From the NCBI GenBank assembly GCA_001414345.1, contig LLCB01000147.1:1-64000 (forward strand): 64,000 bases of DNA, written 5' to 3'. How positions within the stretch are numbered: the stretch's first letter is position 1; each line of letters opens with the position of its first letter. Positions 1-12,339 of this stretch are shown here, one piece after another. The position numbers were made by a program, and so were the translations under genes. The notes under the pieces are model-generated. The model was not told the origin of the DNA, made no database searches, and worked only from the letters and a program-made list of their open reading frames with translations. The stretch is from Hymenoscyphus infarciens (lineage: Eukaryota; Ascomycota; Leotiomycetes; Helotiales; Helotiaceae).

Positions 1-2684
1 TATATATTAACTTATCTTCTAAAATATATATATATATTATATATATATATATATATATAAAAGTAAGTCTTTCTCCTTTTAATTAAATCTAATTTAAAGC
101 TAATCTAATATAGTAAAATACCTCTTCTATATCCTTCTAGTATACTTCTAGCTATTTACTAAGTCTATTATATTTAATACTTTTAGATAAAATCTTAGAA
201 TAAAGATTATATATATATCTTTAAAAAGGCTAAGTTAAAGAAGTATAAGTACTATATTAAGTAAAATACTATATATATCTTAGTAAGTTTAATTCTAAAT
301 ATATACTAAATCTATTCTAACTTAGATAGTTATTATAGTTTATAAAGAAGAAGTTTAATAAGCTTAAGCTTAAAAAAGAGAAGAAGAAGATTAAAAGAGC
401 TATTAAGGCCTTAAATAAGGTATTAGTTATTACTAGTATAAAGGTATTAAAGAATAGTTTAAAGATATAGTTTACTCTTTTAAAGAAAACTTAAGTACTT
501 TATACTAAGGTTATTATAAGTATCTCTTACTTATTAGAATAGTTTTAATTACTAATATTTAATAGTCTTTATCTAGTATTATAAAGAATAGAACTTCTAT
601 TTAAACCTAGGTTTAAGTCCTTTTTAAAGCTTATTTAAAAAGTTTATAAACGTCTTATTCTAAGCTTATTATAAGAGTTTACTAAAATAAGAAGTGTTTT
701 TATAAAAAGAAGGTAGAGAAAGAGCTAATTTAGACTTTTTATACTTAAAAGAGTAAAAAGAAAGATAATAAGTTAGAGAAAGAAGAAGTAGTATAGACTT
801 TATTTTAATAGTAACTTAGTCTTAGTTCTTTATTTTATTAATTTTAAATAATTCTACTAGTTAGTATTTTATCTTAGGTTTTTATTATAAGTTCTTTATT
901 AAGAGTAACTAGAATTAAAGAGTATTAATAGAGTTTATAAATTAACTCTTTTACTTAATTTTTATCTAATTCTTATATATTAATCTATTTAAATAGAAGT
1001 AAAGATAGTCTTAGTTCTTTTAGATATTTATTATAAAAGTTTTTTAAATAATATAATAAACTTTAAAAATTATTTATAAAATACTAAATAAGATCTAAAT
1101 TATATTTAACTTATTTTATTTAATACTATAGCTTTCTTTTAAAAAGTCTATTACTAAGTATTTCTTATATCTCTTATTCTTATATATTTTTAATAATATC
1201 TAATAAAGGTTTTAAAGTCTTTTATTTTAGTAAAGAAGTATTTAAATCCTTTAAAAGTATATTAGAAGTAAAAACATTATAAATTAATAAACCTTTAAGA
1301 AGTTTTTAAAAGTATTATATAATCTAGTATTTTAAAAGGTTCTATTTACTATTTAGTAAGCTTTTAACTAAAACGATTTATCTTAAGATTCTTAATAAAT
1401 AAGTAGACTTTATCTCTAATATCTTAGTTAATAGCTCTTTAGTACTAATTTATACTATTCTCTATCTTTTACTAAGTCTTACTTATATTATTCTTAGCTA
1501 TTCTCTAAATAGAGTATATATATTAAACTACTTTTACTACTTTATTATAGTTAAATTAATTTTAAAGAATAAATATTTTTAGTTTATTCTAGTTTTATAA
1601 AGTTCTTAGATTAAGTTTAAATTAGTTAATAAAGACTTTAACTTTAATTATTACTTAATAAGTATTTACTAATTTATTATATTAATTCTACTAATTATAT
1701 AACTTAGTTATCTTATTATAGAATTCTCTTTTCTTTTTCTTAGTTTTTAGTCTTTATAACTTATATTATATCTTATATTTTATTTATATTTAAAAAGTCT
1801 TATTAGTCTTTTTAGCTTTTAAGAGCTATATTTTTATCTTTATTATTTTATAACTTTTTATTATTTTTAAATATATAAGTATAAGTTAAAAACCTTTTAG
1901 TAAGTACTTAACTATCTTCTCTAATAGAGAGCTCTATACTAAGAAGTAGAGCTTAAAAGAGACTTAGAGTTACTTTTAATTCTAATATATTAAAATATTA
2001 ATTAAAAAAAGAAGTAAAAAGATTAATTTAAAAGTCTTTTAAATAACTATTATATATTAACTATTTAAATTATATATAGTAGTCTTTATATTAAGAGAGT
2101 TATTAAGATTTTTAGAAATACTTAGTATATTCTAATCTCTTAATATATAAGATATAATTTTTACTAGCTATCTAGAAGATCTCTAGAATCCTAGCTATTT
2201 AATTATAATAGTTTAAATTTAAACTAAATCGAATTTAAAATAAAAAGTAATAATAAGCTTAAAGAAGATATTATTAAAGCTATTATTAATAAAAAAGAGT
2301 TTTTTCTTTTTATATAATAGTATAAAATATTTACTACTACTAAAAAGATATATAAGAATATATTTAAGATAGAATAATATATATAAATACTAGACTCTAA
2401 TATAGAAGAAAAGGAAAAACTATCTCTCTTTTATACTAAGTATAAATATCTATATATAAGAGGTTAGAGACTAGTAAGTCTTAATAATAATAATAACTAA
2501 GGTCTTTCTAATATAGCTAATACTAAATAAAAGGCTTTAAAGCTAAATATATAATATCTAAACCTTAATCTCTTTAGTACTTTCTATTATATAAGTATTA
2601 GATTAGTTATAATCTTAGTCTTAAAGTATTAGAGGTATTAGCAGTTCTATAAATACTAGTAATTTAGAATAGTATACTATTATA
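1..2684. repeat. RIP-mutated repeat, copy 1 (cut by window edge)
   Basis: Extremely AT-rich DNA aligning almost without gaps to 3732-6413: position 1 corresponds to 3732 and the last shared motif near 2661 to about 6390, so the offset changes only from 3731 to 3729. The copies differ mostly by C/T and G/A transitions. CpA and TpG are nearly absent and stops occur in every frame, so no protein can be read. I could not assign the element to a superfamily. The left end is lost at the window edge. Confidence 0.8.
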
Positions 2685-3731
2685 TCCTCTCTCTTTAAAA
2701 AAGACTTATTCTAGGTCTTTAGATAATAGTTAGTATAGTATTAGGTCGTCTAGAGTATTATTTATCTATTTATTATAAAGAATATAACTTATCTTACTAT
2801 TATTATATCTAGTAGTTAGAGTAGAGTTAGTAACTAGTAGTATTATTATTTAAGAGATTTTTCGCTTTTTATTTACTACTATATACTATATAATAATAGA
2901 TATAAATAGAAGAGAGGCTAATTATTAGTTATTAGATAGAAAGTAGTATACTACTATCTCTTTAGTTATTCTTATACTCTATATATAGACACGTTTAGTA
3001 GTCCGGTTTAAAACTACTCTTATTTAAAGTAGTTTTAGACTAAAATCTAGGTCGCTTTAAACTATAATACTACTAAACTAGTTTAGAAGTACTAAGATAT
3101 TAAAATCTAAATTAAAGTAAGAAACACGTCTATAAGGCGTACTTAAGAGGCCTTCTTTTTAAGGACTTTTTTAGTAGCTTTTAGAGCTCTTTTAGTAGAC
3201 TTTTTTATACTAAGAGTAGTATTAGCCTTATACTATTCTAGAGGAGGTATATTAATTAAAAAGAAGGATAAAAGAGTATAAAAGTAGTAGTAGAAGTAGT
3301 AGAAGTAGTAGAATTAGATAGACTAACTTATACTAAAATGATTATTTTTTTAGTAGAGCTTTTTAAATATAAGATTATAGGTAAATTATTATTAAATTTC
3401 TATATTATTATATACTTTAGTAGAGTTTAAAGAATAAGATAATAATTTAAATATTTAGTTATATTAGAGCTAGAAATATAAGATTAGAACCGCGTTCTAC
3501 TAAATTATATAAAGTATAAGAATAACTAAAGAGATAGAGTTATTATATTCTTACTATTATTATATAGTATAATAGTAATTATTAAGTAATAAATAATAAT
3601 TATAAAGTAATAGCTATTATTATAAGTAGTATATTAGTAGGCGACTTTTCCTTAATTCTAACTTCTCTTCTTCTTTTCTTTTTATCTAAATAATAGAAAT
3701 AATAAGAATCTCTTCTAATTAAATATATCCT
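2685..3731. repeat. AT-rich spacer between the two repeat copies
   Basis: This stretch has the same RIP-like composition but no counterpart after copy 2. It holds an AGTAGTAGA-type trinucleotide run near 3283-3310 and a short inverted repeat around 3005-3050 (AAACTACTCT facing AGTAGTTTT). No gene is visible. It may be a separate degenerate insertion or a part of the element lost from the second copy. Confidence 0.5.
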
Positions 3732-6413
3732 TATATACTAACTTATCTCTTAAAATATATATATATATTATATATATATATATATAAAAGTAAGTCTTTC
3801 TTCTCTTAATTAGACCTAATTTAAAGCTAATCTAATATAGTAAAATACTTCTCCTATATCCTTCTAGTACGCTTCTAGCTATCTACTAAGTCTACTATAT
3901 TTAGTACTTTTAGATAAAATCTTAGAATAAAGATTATATATATATCTTTAAAAAGACTAAGTTAAAGAAGTATAAGTACTATATTAAGTAAAATACTATA
4001 TATATTCTAGTAAGTTTAATTCTAAATATATACTAGATCTATTCTAACTTAGATAGTTACTATAGTTTATAGAGAAGGAGTTTAATAAGCTTAAGCTTAA
4101 AAAGGAGAAGAAGAAGATTAAGAGAGCTACTAAGGCCTTAAATAAGGTATTAGTTATTACTAGTATAAAGATACTAAAGAATAGTTTAGAGATATAGTTT
4201 ACTCTTTTAGAGAAAACTTAAGCGCTTTATACTAAGGTTATTATAAGTATCTCTTACTTATTAGAATAGTTTTAGTTACTAATATTTAATAGTCCTTATA
4301 TAGTACTATAGAGAATAGGACCTCTATTTAAACCTAGGTTTAAGTCCTTTTTAAAGCTTATTTAAAGAGTTTATAGACGTCTTATTCTAAGCCTATTATA
4401 AGAGTTTACTAAAGTAAGAAGCGTTCTTATAAGAAGGAGGTAGAGAAAGAGCTAATTTAGACTTCTTATACTTAGAAGAGTAGAGAGAAGGATAATAAGT
4501 TAGAGAAAGAAGAGGTAGTATAGACTTTATTTTAGTAGTAACTTAGTCTTAGTTCTTTATTTTATTAATTTTAAACAATTCTACTAGTTAGTGTTTTATC
4601 TTAGGTTTTTATTATAAGTTCTTTATTAAAAGTAACTAAAATTAGAAAGTATTAATAGAGTTTATAAATTAACTCTTTTACTTAATTTTTATCTAATTCC
4701 TATATATTAATCTATTTAAATAGAAGTAAAAGTAGTCTTAGCTCTTTTAAATATTTATTATAAAAGTCTCTTAAATAATATAATAAACCTTAAAAATTAT
4801 TTATAAAATACTAAGTAAGATCTAAATTATATTTAACTTATTTTACTTAATATTATAGCTTTCTTTTAAAAAGTCTATTATTAAGTATTTCTTATATCTC
4901 TTATTCTTATATACCTTTAATAATATCTAATAAAAGCTTTAAAGCCTTTTATTTTAGTAAAGAAGTGTTTAAATCCTTTAAAAGTATATTAAAAGTAAAA
5001 ATATTATAAATTAATAAACCTTTAAAAAGTTTTTAAAAGTATTATATAATCTAGTATTTTAAAAGGTTCTATCTACTATTTAGTAAGCTTTTAACTAAAA
5101 CAATTTATTTTAAGATTCTTAGTAAATAAGTAGACTTTATCTCTAATATCTTAGTTAATAGCTCTTTAATACTAATTTATACTATTCTTTATCTTTTACT
5201 AAGTTTTATCTATATTATTCTTAGCTATTCTCTAAGTAGAGTATATATATTAAGCTACTTTTACTACCTTATTATAGTTAAGTTATTTCTAGAGAATAGA
5301 CGTCTTTAGTTTATTCTAGTTTTATAAAGTTCTTAGATTAAGTTTAAATTAGTTAATAAAGACTCTAACTCTAATTATTACCTAGTAAGTATTTACTAAT
5401 TTATTATACTAAGTCTACTAATTATATAACTTAGTTATCTTATTATAGAATTCTCTCTTCTTTTTCTTAGTTTTTAGTCTTTATAACTTATATTATATCT
5501 TATATTTTATTTATATTTAAAAAGTCTTATTAGTCTCTTTAGCTTTTAAAAGCTATATTTTTATCTTTATTATTTTATAACTTTTTATTATTCTTAAATA
5601 TATAAGTATAAGTTAAAGACTTTTTAGTAAGTATTTAACTATCTTCTCTAATAGAGAGCTCTATACTAGAAAGTAGAGCTTAAAAGAGACTTAGAGTTAT
5701 TTTTAATTCTAATATATTAAAATATTAATTAGAAAGAGAGATAAAAAGATTAATTTAAAAGTCTTTTAAATAACTATTATATATTAACTATCTAAATTAT
5801 ATATAGTAGTCTTTATATTAAGAGAGTTATTAAGATTCTTAGAAATACTTAGTATATTCTAATCTCTTAATATATAAGATATAATTTTTACTAGCTATCT
5901 AGAAGATCTCTAGAATCCTAGCTATTTAATTATAATAGTCTAAATCTAGACTAAATCGAATTCGAAATAAAAAGTAATAATAAGCTTAAAGAAGACATTA
6001 TTAAAGCTATTATTAATAAAGAAGAGTTTTTTCTTTTTATATAATAGTATAAAATATATACTACTACTAAAGAGATATATAAGAGTATATTCGAGATAGA
6101 ATAATATATATAAATACTAGGCTCTAATATAGAAGAAAAGGAAAAACTATCTCTCTTCTATACTAAGTATAAATATCTATATTTAAGAGATTAGAAACTA
6201 CTAAGTTCTAATAATAATAATAACTAAGCTCTACCTAATATAGCTAATACTAAATAATAAGAGCTTTAAAGCTAAATATATAATATCTAAACCTTAATCT
6301 CTTTAGTATCTTTAATCGTATAAGTATTAGGTTAATTATAATCTTAGCTCTAAGGTATTAGAGGTAATAGTAGTTTCACGAATACTAGTAATTTAGAATA
6401 GCGTACTATTATA
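3732..6413. repeat. RIP-mutated repeat, copy 2
   Basis: Second copy of the element at 1-2684, in the same orientation. Similarity stops near 6413, where copy 1 continues into different sequence. Copy 2 keeps slightly more C and G than copy 1 at many sites, so the two were mutated to different extents. No reading frame survives. Confidence 0.8.
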
Positions 6414-6499
6414 CTAAGCAGCTAAATAGACTATTAATTATAAAAATAAAAATAAAGTAGATAAGTTCTATTAAAGAGATATTCTTTTATCTTTCTATT

Positions 6500-6745
6500 T
6501 ATTATACTTACTTTATTTATTATATTTATTATATTTATTATATTTATTCTATTTATTCTATTTATTCTATTTATTCTATTTATTCTATTTATTCTATTTA
6601 TTCTATTTATTCTATTTATTCTATTTATTCTATTTATTCTATTTATTCTATTTATTCTATTTATTCTATTTATTCTATTTATTCTATTTATTCTATTTAT
6701 TCTATTTATTATATTTATTATATTTATTATATTTATTCTATTTAA
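6500..6745. repeat. 9-bp minisatellite (CTATTTATT)n
   Basis: About 17 head-to-tail copies of CTATTTATT run from about 6547 to 6703, flanked on both sides by variant units in which the C is an A (ATATTTATT). It lies between the mutated repeat and the gene island. Confidence 0.9.
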
Positions 6746-6873
6746 AATCAGAGCTCTTAATTAAAATTAGAATATAAAGTGTTATTATTTTACTATATAG
6801 TTTTAAAAACCATGTAGTTTAGTATAAACTAAAGTGGTTATATTACTGATTATATTATATTACACTCTCTAAC

Positions 6874-6895
6874 CTCTAAGGCGCGTGCCTTAGAG
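6874..6895. repeat. Perfect 9-bp hairpin at the block edge
   Basis: CTCTAAGGC at 6874-6882 and GCCTTAGAG at 6887-6895 form a perfect inverted repeat around the 4-nt loop GCGT. Composition changes to gene-island DNA just downstream, from about 6905. It could be a transposon terminus or a chance palindrome. Confidence 0.6.
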
Positions 6896-7601
6896 ATAAG
6901 AGTAGAGTACCTCTTCTCACTAAACCCAACTCCACCTCACTTCACTTAAAAAAATCACAAATTCACATCACAATTCATTTCACAACCTTTCAAAAGAGCC
7001 ATAAAATAAAGGGTATTTATCAATTCCATTATGATATCATAATCTCTTCCTCCCTCCTTCCATCTCCCCCATCTTCATCCTCACATTTAATCCCCCCAAT
7101 AATTCCACTCATCTCCTCCCAAAAAAGGGCACCAAAAACCTCATCTCTAATATTCATACAATAATATTTCCCCCCACCTTTCATCTCATCTACATCCCCC
7201 CTCTCCATGCCACTACTCTTCCCTCCGCAATACCTCCGCACGCACTAGGTATTTCTGCAAAAAAGACCAAAAAAAAAGCAAAATTATGCCCATAGGCTCC
7301 AACAACGCAGTTTAATCCTGGTGGTATCCGCTCAATGCTCAACAACGATGGATGCATCATTCGTCGGTCTGGAAAAAAAAAAGCTAAGACACTAAAAAAA
7401 AGAGAGAAGGAAGATGCTCACAGAGCATTAACTAAGGGGTTTTTTGGTGAAACCAGAAAGAAACGCCACCATGCCGCCCAAGAAGTATGTGACCAGAACG
7501 AAAAGGGAGAAATATGTACAGGGTTTTTGTTTGTTGAGGGCGCTCATCCAATTCTGAGCTGGTGAGTAGTTTGGTGTCGAAGGTATTCGTTTCATCTCTC
7601 A
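6896..7601. other. Intergenic, 3' side of the EGF gene
   Basis: Normal-composition DNA with pyrimidine-rich tracts (7040-7220) and A-runs. It contains short open stretches, including an ATG in a good context near 7470 that opens only about 28 codons. I see no supported gene; it probably holds the 3' UTR of the minus-strand gene that ends at 7602. Confidence 0.5.
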
Positions 7602-10406
7602 TCAACTCCAAAGATTCCGACTAAGCCTATCACGTCTCACCCTCGATTTCGAACTCGAAGCAGGCCGATTCTTCCCCACAGTTCCATTTCCAATATCCAG
7701 CGTAAAAGCCACAAGATTAATAGTATAACTATTCCCAAGCGGAATACTCATCGCAGCGCGATTAGTGAAAGCCTGCTTCGAGATGAAGCTCTGGATCGAG
7801 GATTGCGCAGTAACAGCATTATCAAGCGTCTTCTGCTGCATAATGTACAAAACCGCAACACGAGCAAAATCAAGAACTTCTTCCGTGACGGTGAAAACGG
7901 CAGTTGGATCGCTGTTGGTCGATGACCTGGTAGCGGAAGCTGTAGGTGTTGATGTGGGGGCGGGCGATGTATCGACGATGATACTGTTCGTTGCTGCGGC
8001 GGAGGATGCGGGAGCGGCTACTGAGGGGGGTGAGGGAACGGTCAGATGTATCGTGCTACTTGGCGCGGCTGTTCGGCGAACTTTTTGCGTGAGGGAAGGG
8101 CTATCCGTAACGACTGGAGTCACGATATCATTTGCATTTCCACTGCGTGTGGACAAGCCATCGAAAGTCACGAGAGCGTTCTCTGATCCACAGGAAAGAT
8201 TGGCAGTGTTGAATCGAGCGATAAGTGTCTCCGCTGTAAGGGGCACTGAAAAGTCGGTTTGAGCAGTCGATATTAGGCGAGGAATCGATTCTCCCATGGT
8301 GACACGTGAAAGACTTCCAAGCGTTGTAGTTGTGCACCCAGTAGCTCCAGCAACATTACAAGTCGTACCAGTAAATCCATTTGTGCATACACATGCGCAT
8401 GACCCATTGTCTATCAGACTTAAACCACCATTCTGACAAGCTGTCGCTGTGTTTGTTTGGCATTGCTGGCCTGCGGTCTCTGCTTGAGCGGTAGGTGTTT
8501 TATCGACTACAAGAAGTTTGACTGGAACAACAACCGCGGCGGCAACGATGATAAGTAGAATTATGAGGATTACAATAATTCCCCAGCATGGAAGACCACA
8601 GCAGCGTCGGGTTTTGGAAGCTTTCGTCTCAGAGCCGTCACGGTCAGGGTCTTGGTCTCCCTGGGGCCAGGCTGAAGGTGGTCTGTTGTTGCTGTTGTTT
8701 GGGGTACCAGTTCGAGGGGTTGCAACTCCAGGTGGGGGAAATGATGCGAGCATACCAGAAAGACCAGAGCGGTGCTTGTCAGGTTCTGGAGAACGTGCTG
8801 CTATAAGTGGTTAGTGAGGAGAATATACATTGTAAAATTGAAACTTACAGAAATCTCGCTCAAAGTCCTTCTCGTCCATTGGAAAATCGGTTAAATCATT
8901 CAATTGACTGCCTGGTCTCTTGCCTCTATCCATCATAGCCGCTAATCGCGTTGCTCTTCGAATCAAGTCGGGTAAACTTGTCAAACTTCCTCTTGCCTCC
9001 GCATCTCTAACCGCATCAATGTCCAAACGAGGTGGTCGTCGAATTGCCGATAATCTACTGAAACCACTAGGGCTTGGAGCTCTTGATGCTTCCAATCCCG
9101 CACCTGCAGGTTGTAGAGTATTGGCTCCAAGCATCTCACGAGATTTGTTATCCGGTCCTGGGGGTTTTGAGACTGGCGATACTCTCTCATCGCTAGTGAT
9201 GGCGTAGGCGAGGGTAGGTACCATTTCCGAAGATGATGTTGATGAATCGATCAGACCAGTTCCACCAGCAAGAGGCGAAGAAACCATTGGCCATACCATC
9301 TCACCAGGTGTCTTGCTTGGGTTTCTCGACATTGGTAATATACCTGATGATGCAGTTGCAGACATGGGCCATAATGTGTCTCGGTCATTGTTCGGCGAAG
9401 TTGGACCAGCATTTCCTGCCACCTTTCCGGAATTTGGATCAAAAACCCCCATCCTATCCAGTTTCGATCCTTGCTGTGGTCGAGGAGCTGGTCGTACTTG
9501 TTCCGTTCTTTCTGAGCTTTTCGTATTGATCATGGAAGGCTTCGCCCTCTTACCCATACTGGCGCTTCGTATTAATCCCCTCTCGTCACCCTCCTCGAAA
9601 TTATTCGAGTCTCTAGAATCGCCCCGGTCATGCATATATTCTCGTTCAAATCCGGCTTCTGGAGTCTCATCATCGTACTCATATTCAGATCCCCAACTTG
9701 AAGGTATCGCTGCGCTGGATGCATAAGATCGGTGTGTTGTTTGCGTCCTTGGGCTCTCCTCGGGAATTGGCGACACAAATGAAGCTTGAGAGTAATATGA
9801 AGATGCTCCTCGCCTCGAACTTGGCGGCGGCCCTAAGTGGACACTCCTTCGGGGAGGAACTACTGGTACAGGAAAATCCGGTATCGTTCCTACGGAAGAA
9901 ATTGTCGAAACTCGCGAAGAGGGTGTCATTGGCGAACTCATATCAGCCGAGTTTGTGTCATAATCATCGTCTGACATCGGGCGCCACATGGTTTGTTGTT
10001 CTGGCGCATTTTGTTGTGGTCGGTATTGAAACGAAGGGGTATGATCTTGTAATTGGGATGCGTCAAGTAATGAAGGAACATGACTTGGTCTTGGAGGTCG
10101 CTGAGGAGCTGGTCCGCGTCCTGGTGGGGGTTGGTACTGCTGGGTCCCTAATATCTCTTGCGACTCAGCAGCTCCTTGCAATGGCCATTGCGGTACCTGT
10201 GTTGGTCTAGATATCGCTACTCCAATCATACTTGGCCCACTACTCTTTGAAGTCGCTATTGGCGCCATTTGAGGTCGCGGTCGGTTTGGGTTTTGCGCCT
10301 GTCGCGTGGGGTCATACATAGACGGTGGTGGTACTCTCGGCATGCCTGGTGTTAATCCTGCCTCCATTCTCTCTCTCGCCCTCCTCACTGATCCACCTCC
10401 ACTCAT
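7602..10406 (-). CDS. EGF-like domain single-pass membrane protein
   Basis: Two exons, 10406-8849 and 8800-7602, joined across a 48-nt intron (8848-8801; donor GTAAGT, branch CTAAC, acceptor TATAG). The splice keeps the frame and gives 918 residues. Residues 1 to about 585 are low-complexity, rich in Pro, Ser, Arg and Gln, and likely disordered. Residues about 592-616 form one strong hydrophobic helix preceded by a Cys/Arg-rich patch. Residues about 633-667 hold an EGF-like module with six cysteines and the GFTGTTC ending. A Ser/Thr/Pro-rich, probably glycosylated stretch and a short C-terminal domain follow. I infer a type II-like protein with a cytosolic tail and an EGF ectodomain at the wall face. 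Proteins of this layout occur in filamentous ascomycetes; their function is unknown to me. Confidence 0.85.
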
Positions 10407-11632
10407 GTTGGCGTGGTAATCTCGTCGTGGCAGGCAATCCTGAAATAAAAGGGTGAATCACCCGGGTCCTCGTGACCAATCCAACGCTTCGGAACCTTTT
10501 CCCTTTTTATTGCGTCTGCGTTTGCATATGCATGAAGCCGTTGCTTATGAGAAGAATCACTGAATGTTGGCAACCGTGGAAATTTCGTGTGCGTTGTCGA
10601 GTCCTGTCCAACACACAAGAAAACACAGCGTCGTCGAAAAGGTAATATGTACGTATCGAATAAAAGGCGGTGCAAATGTTGCAAAAGGGTATTGACAGTT
10701 CAAAAGTGGTATTGGAATGGTCGAATTCCAAAGTGAGAAAGATACGTGCGTTTGCTAAAGAGCGTGGTCGGTCGCTAGGAGCCGAAAGAAGAGACAAGAG
10801 ATCGAGGTCTATGTTTGGTGAAAGGTCTGATAGTGAAGTGGGTCGCTATTGCATCTCATGGATGGAGCTGATGAATCGGTGGCGACTCGTTTATTCCAAT
10901 CCAAAAGGCAAGCCTATTTGTTGATTATCCCCCAACTTCGAATCACTGCCGGCAGTATTAGCATCCAGCACAACCACCTTCGATCAACAATGCGGTGTGG
11001 TGTGGGGAAGAGAATGGAAAGTCGTGATGGAGAGATCTTGGAGTTCTGGTAGACTGGGAGGCAGGAAAGGAGACCGTCCAATTCGAAACTGCAGGCCAGC
11101 TAGGGTAGCCAGTGCAGAGAACCGCTTTAGGACAACAGGCCTCGACAATGTGATGGGTGGATATTAAGAGAATCGAAGCTTGGGGGAAGCTTCCTGCGCC
11201 GCCGGTTTCCGAGCACCTGCTAACCCTCAACCACGCCGCGGGGAGGAGGGCAAGGGGAAGGGGAAAGTGTTTGAGTGTATCACCAGTCTCGCAGTACGCC
11301 ACAGTGACCAGAGCAGCCAGCAGCAGTGATTGCATCACCAAAGACGCTGACTGTGGTCCCTGAATCCACCATCGACACCAACTGTAGTGCACTACTGGTA
11401 GGGTACTCGACGTCGAGGCCTAGGGTGGCACTGTGAGGGATCTGAGGTTGCCCAGCTGTCGAATGTTGTGATACAATCACGAACATTTGGTGTTTCGAAA
11501 TTCCTGACCCTCGGGGAAATCTTTCATGCGACGTACCTTGTTTCTCTTTTTGCACGAACGGTAGACAGCTATTAGTAGTTACACCACCCAAAATATCAAT
11601 CCAAAGCCACGCCGCCCACGCGCAATTCCAAT

Positions 11633-11659
11633 GGTGAGGGTGAGGGTGAGGGTGAGGGT
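11633..11659. repeat. GGTGAG microsatellite
   Basis: Four or more tandem GGTGAG units lie in the long gene-free interval upstream of the EGF gene. Confidence 0.85.
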
Positions 11660-12310
11660 CTGTCCCACGTCGTCGCCTGTCAATCAACGTCGAATCGTCT
11701 CGGCCGGGTCGGAAGCAAAATGCGAGTAGAAGATGGGAGTTCGTTTGATGTCGTCGATCCTTTTGAAAAGGTGCTAGTACTAGCCTCGGTGCTGTGCAAG
11801 GCAAGAGGTAATCGCAGGTTCAAAAGAGGAAGTCGCCGTCGTGGTCGTATGATGGCTAGCTCTGGACGTCCGCAACGTCGACTGCAATGCAGCCCTCGAC
11901 AACCAAAATGTGAATTCAATTGATGGGAAGAGAAATCGGTTTCAACCGTATTTGTCACGGAAAATAATGGGCGATGGTCGGCTGGCAGAAAAAAAGCGTC
12001 GAGCTCTCGGACGATGATGAAGCAGCGATCAAGCCTCTTATCTTAATATCAAATTGGCCAGGCAATAAAATAATTGGTCCCGCGGCAGAGAGGAGGGGAA
12101 ATGTCGTCGTCGTCGTCGTCGACTTGTCGAGCTCAATTCCTTCCGGTTCCAGTCCCTTTCCCTTTCCTACCGACCGTTCGTTCTACGCAACCTGCGCCAG
12201 AGATGCGTTTGTTTGAAGAAGAAAAAAGGGAAGTTTTCCCAGAAGCAATGAATGTTTCGATACAGACGCACGCTACTGGTACAAGACAGGCCTCTGCTTG
12301 CTAGATCAAT

Positions 12311-12339
12311 TGCTGTGCTGTGCTGTGCTGTGCTGTGCT
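12311..12339. repeat. TGCTG pentanucleotide microsatellite
   Basis: Nearly six tandem TGCTG units lie in non-coding DNA between the EGF gene and the TPR gene. Confidence 0.9.

Noticed and set aside
7471..7557. Plus-strand ATG in a strong CCACC context near 7471 opening MPPKK...
   Set aside because: It stops after about 28 codons, has no splice continuation I could place and lies in the 3' region of the EGF gene.
8518..10210. Plus-strand open frames across the EGF gene (up to 170 codons)
   Set aside because: They are antisense shadows of the spliced minus-strand gene, which explains the coding bias.
10958..11804. Minus-strand frames of 144 and 174 codons upstream of the EGF gene
   Set aside because: Histidine/proline runs come from simple repeats; no family motifs and no consistent exon chain.
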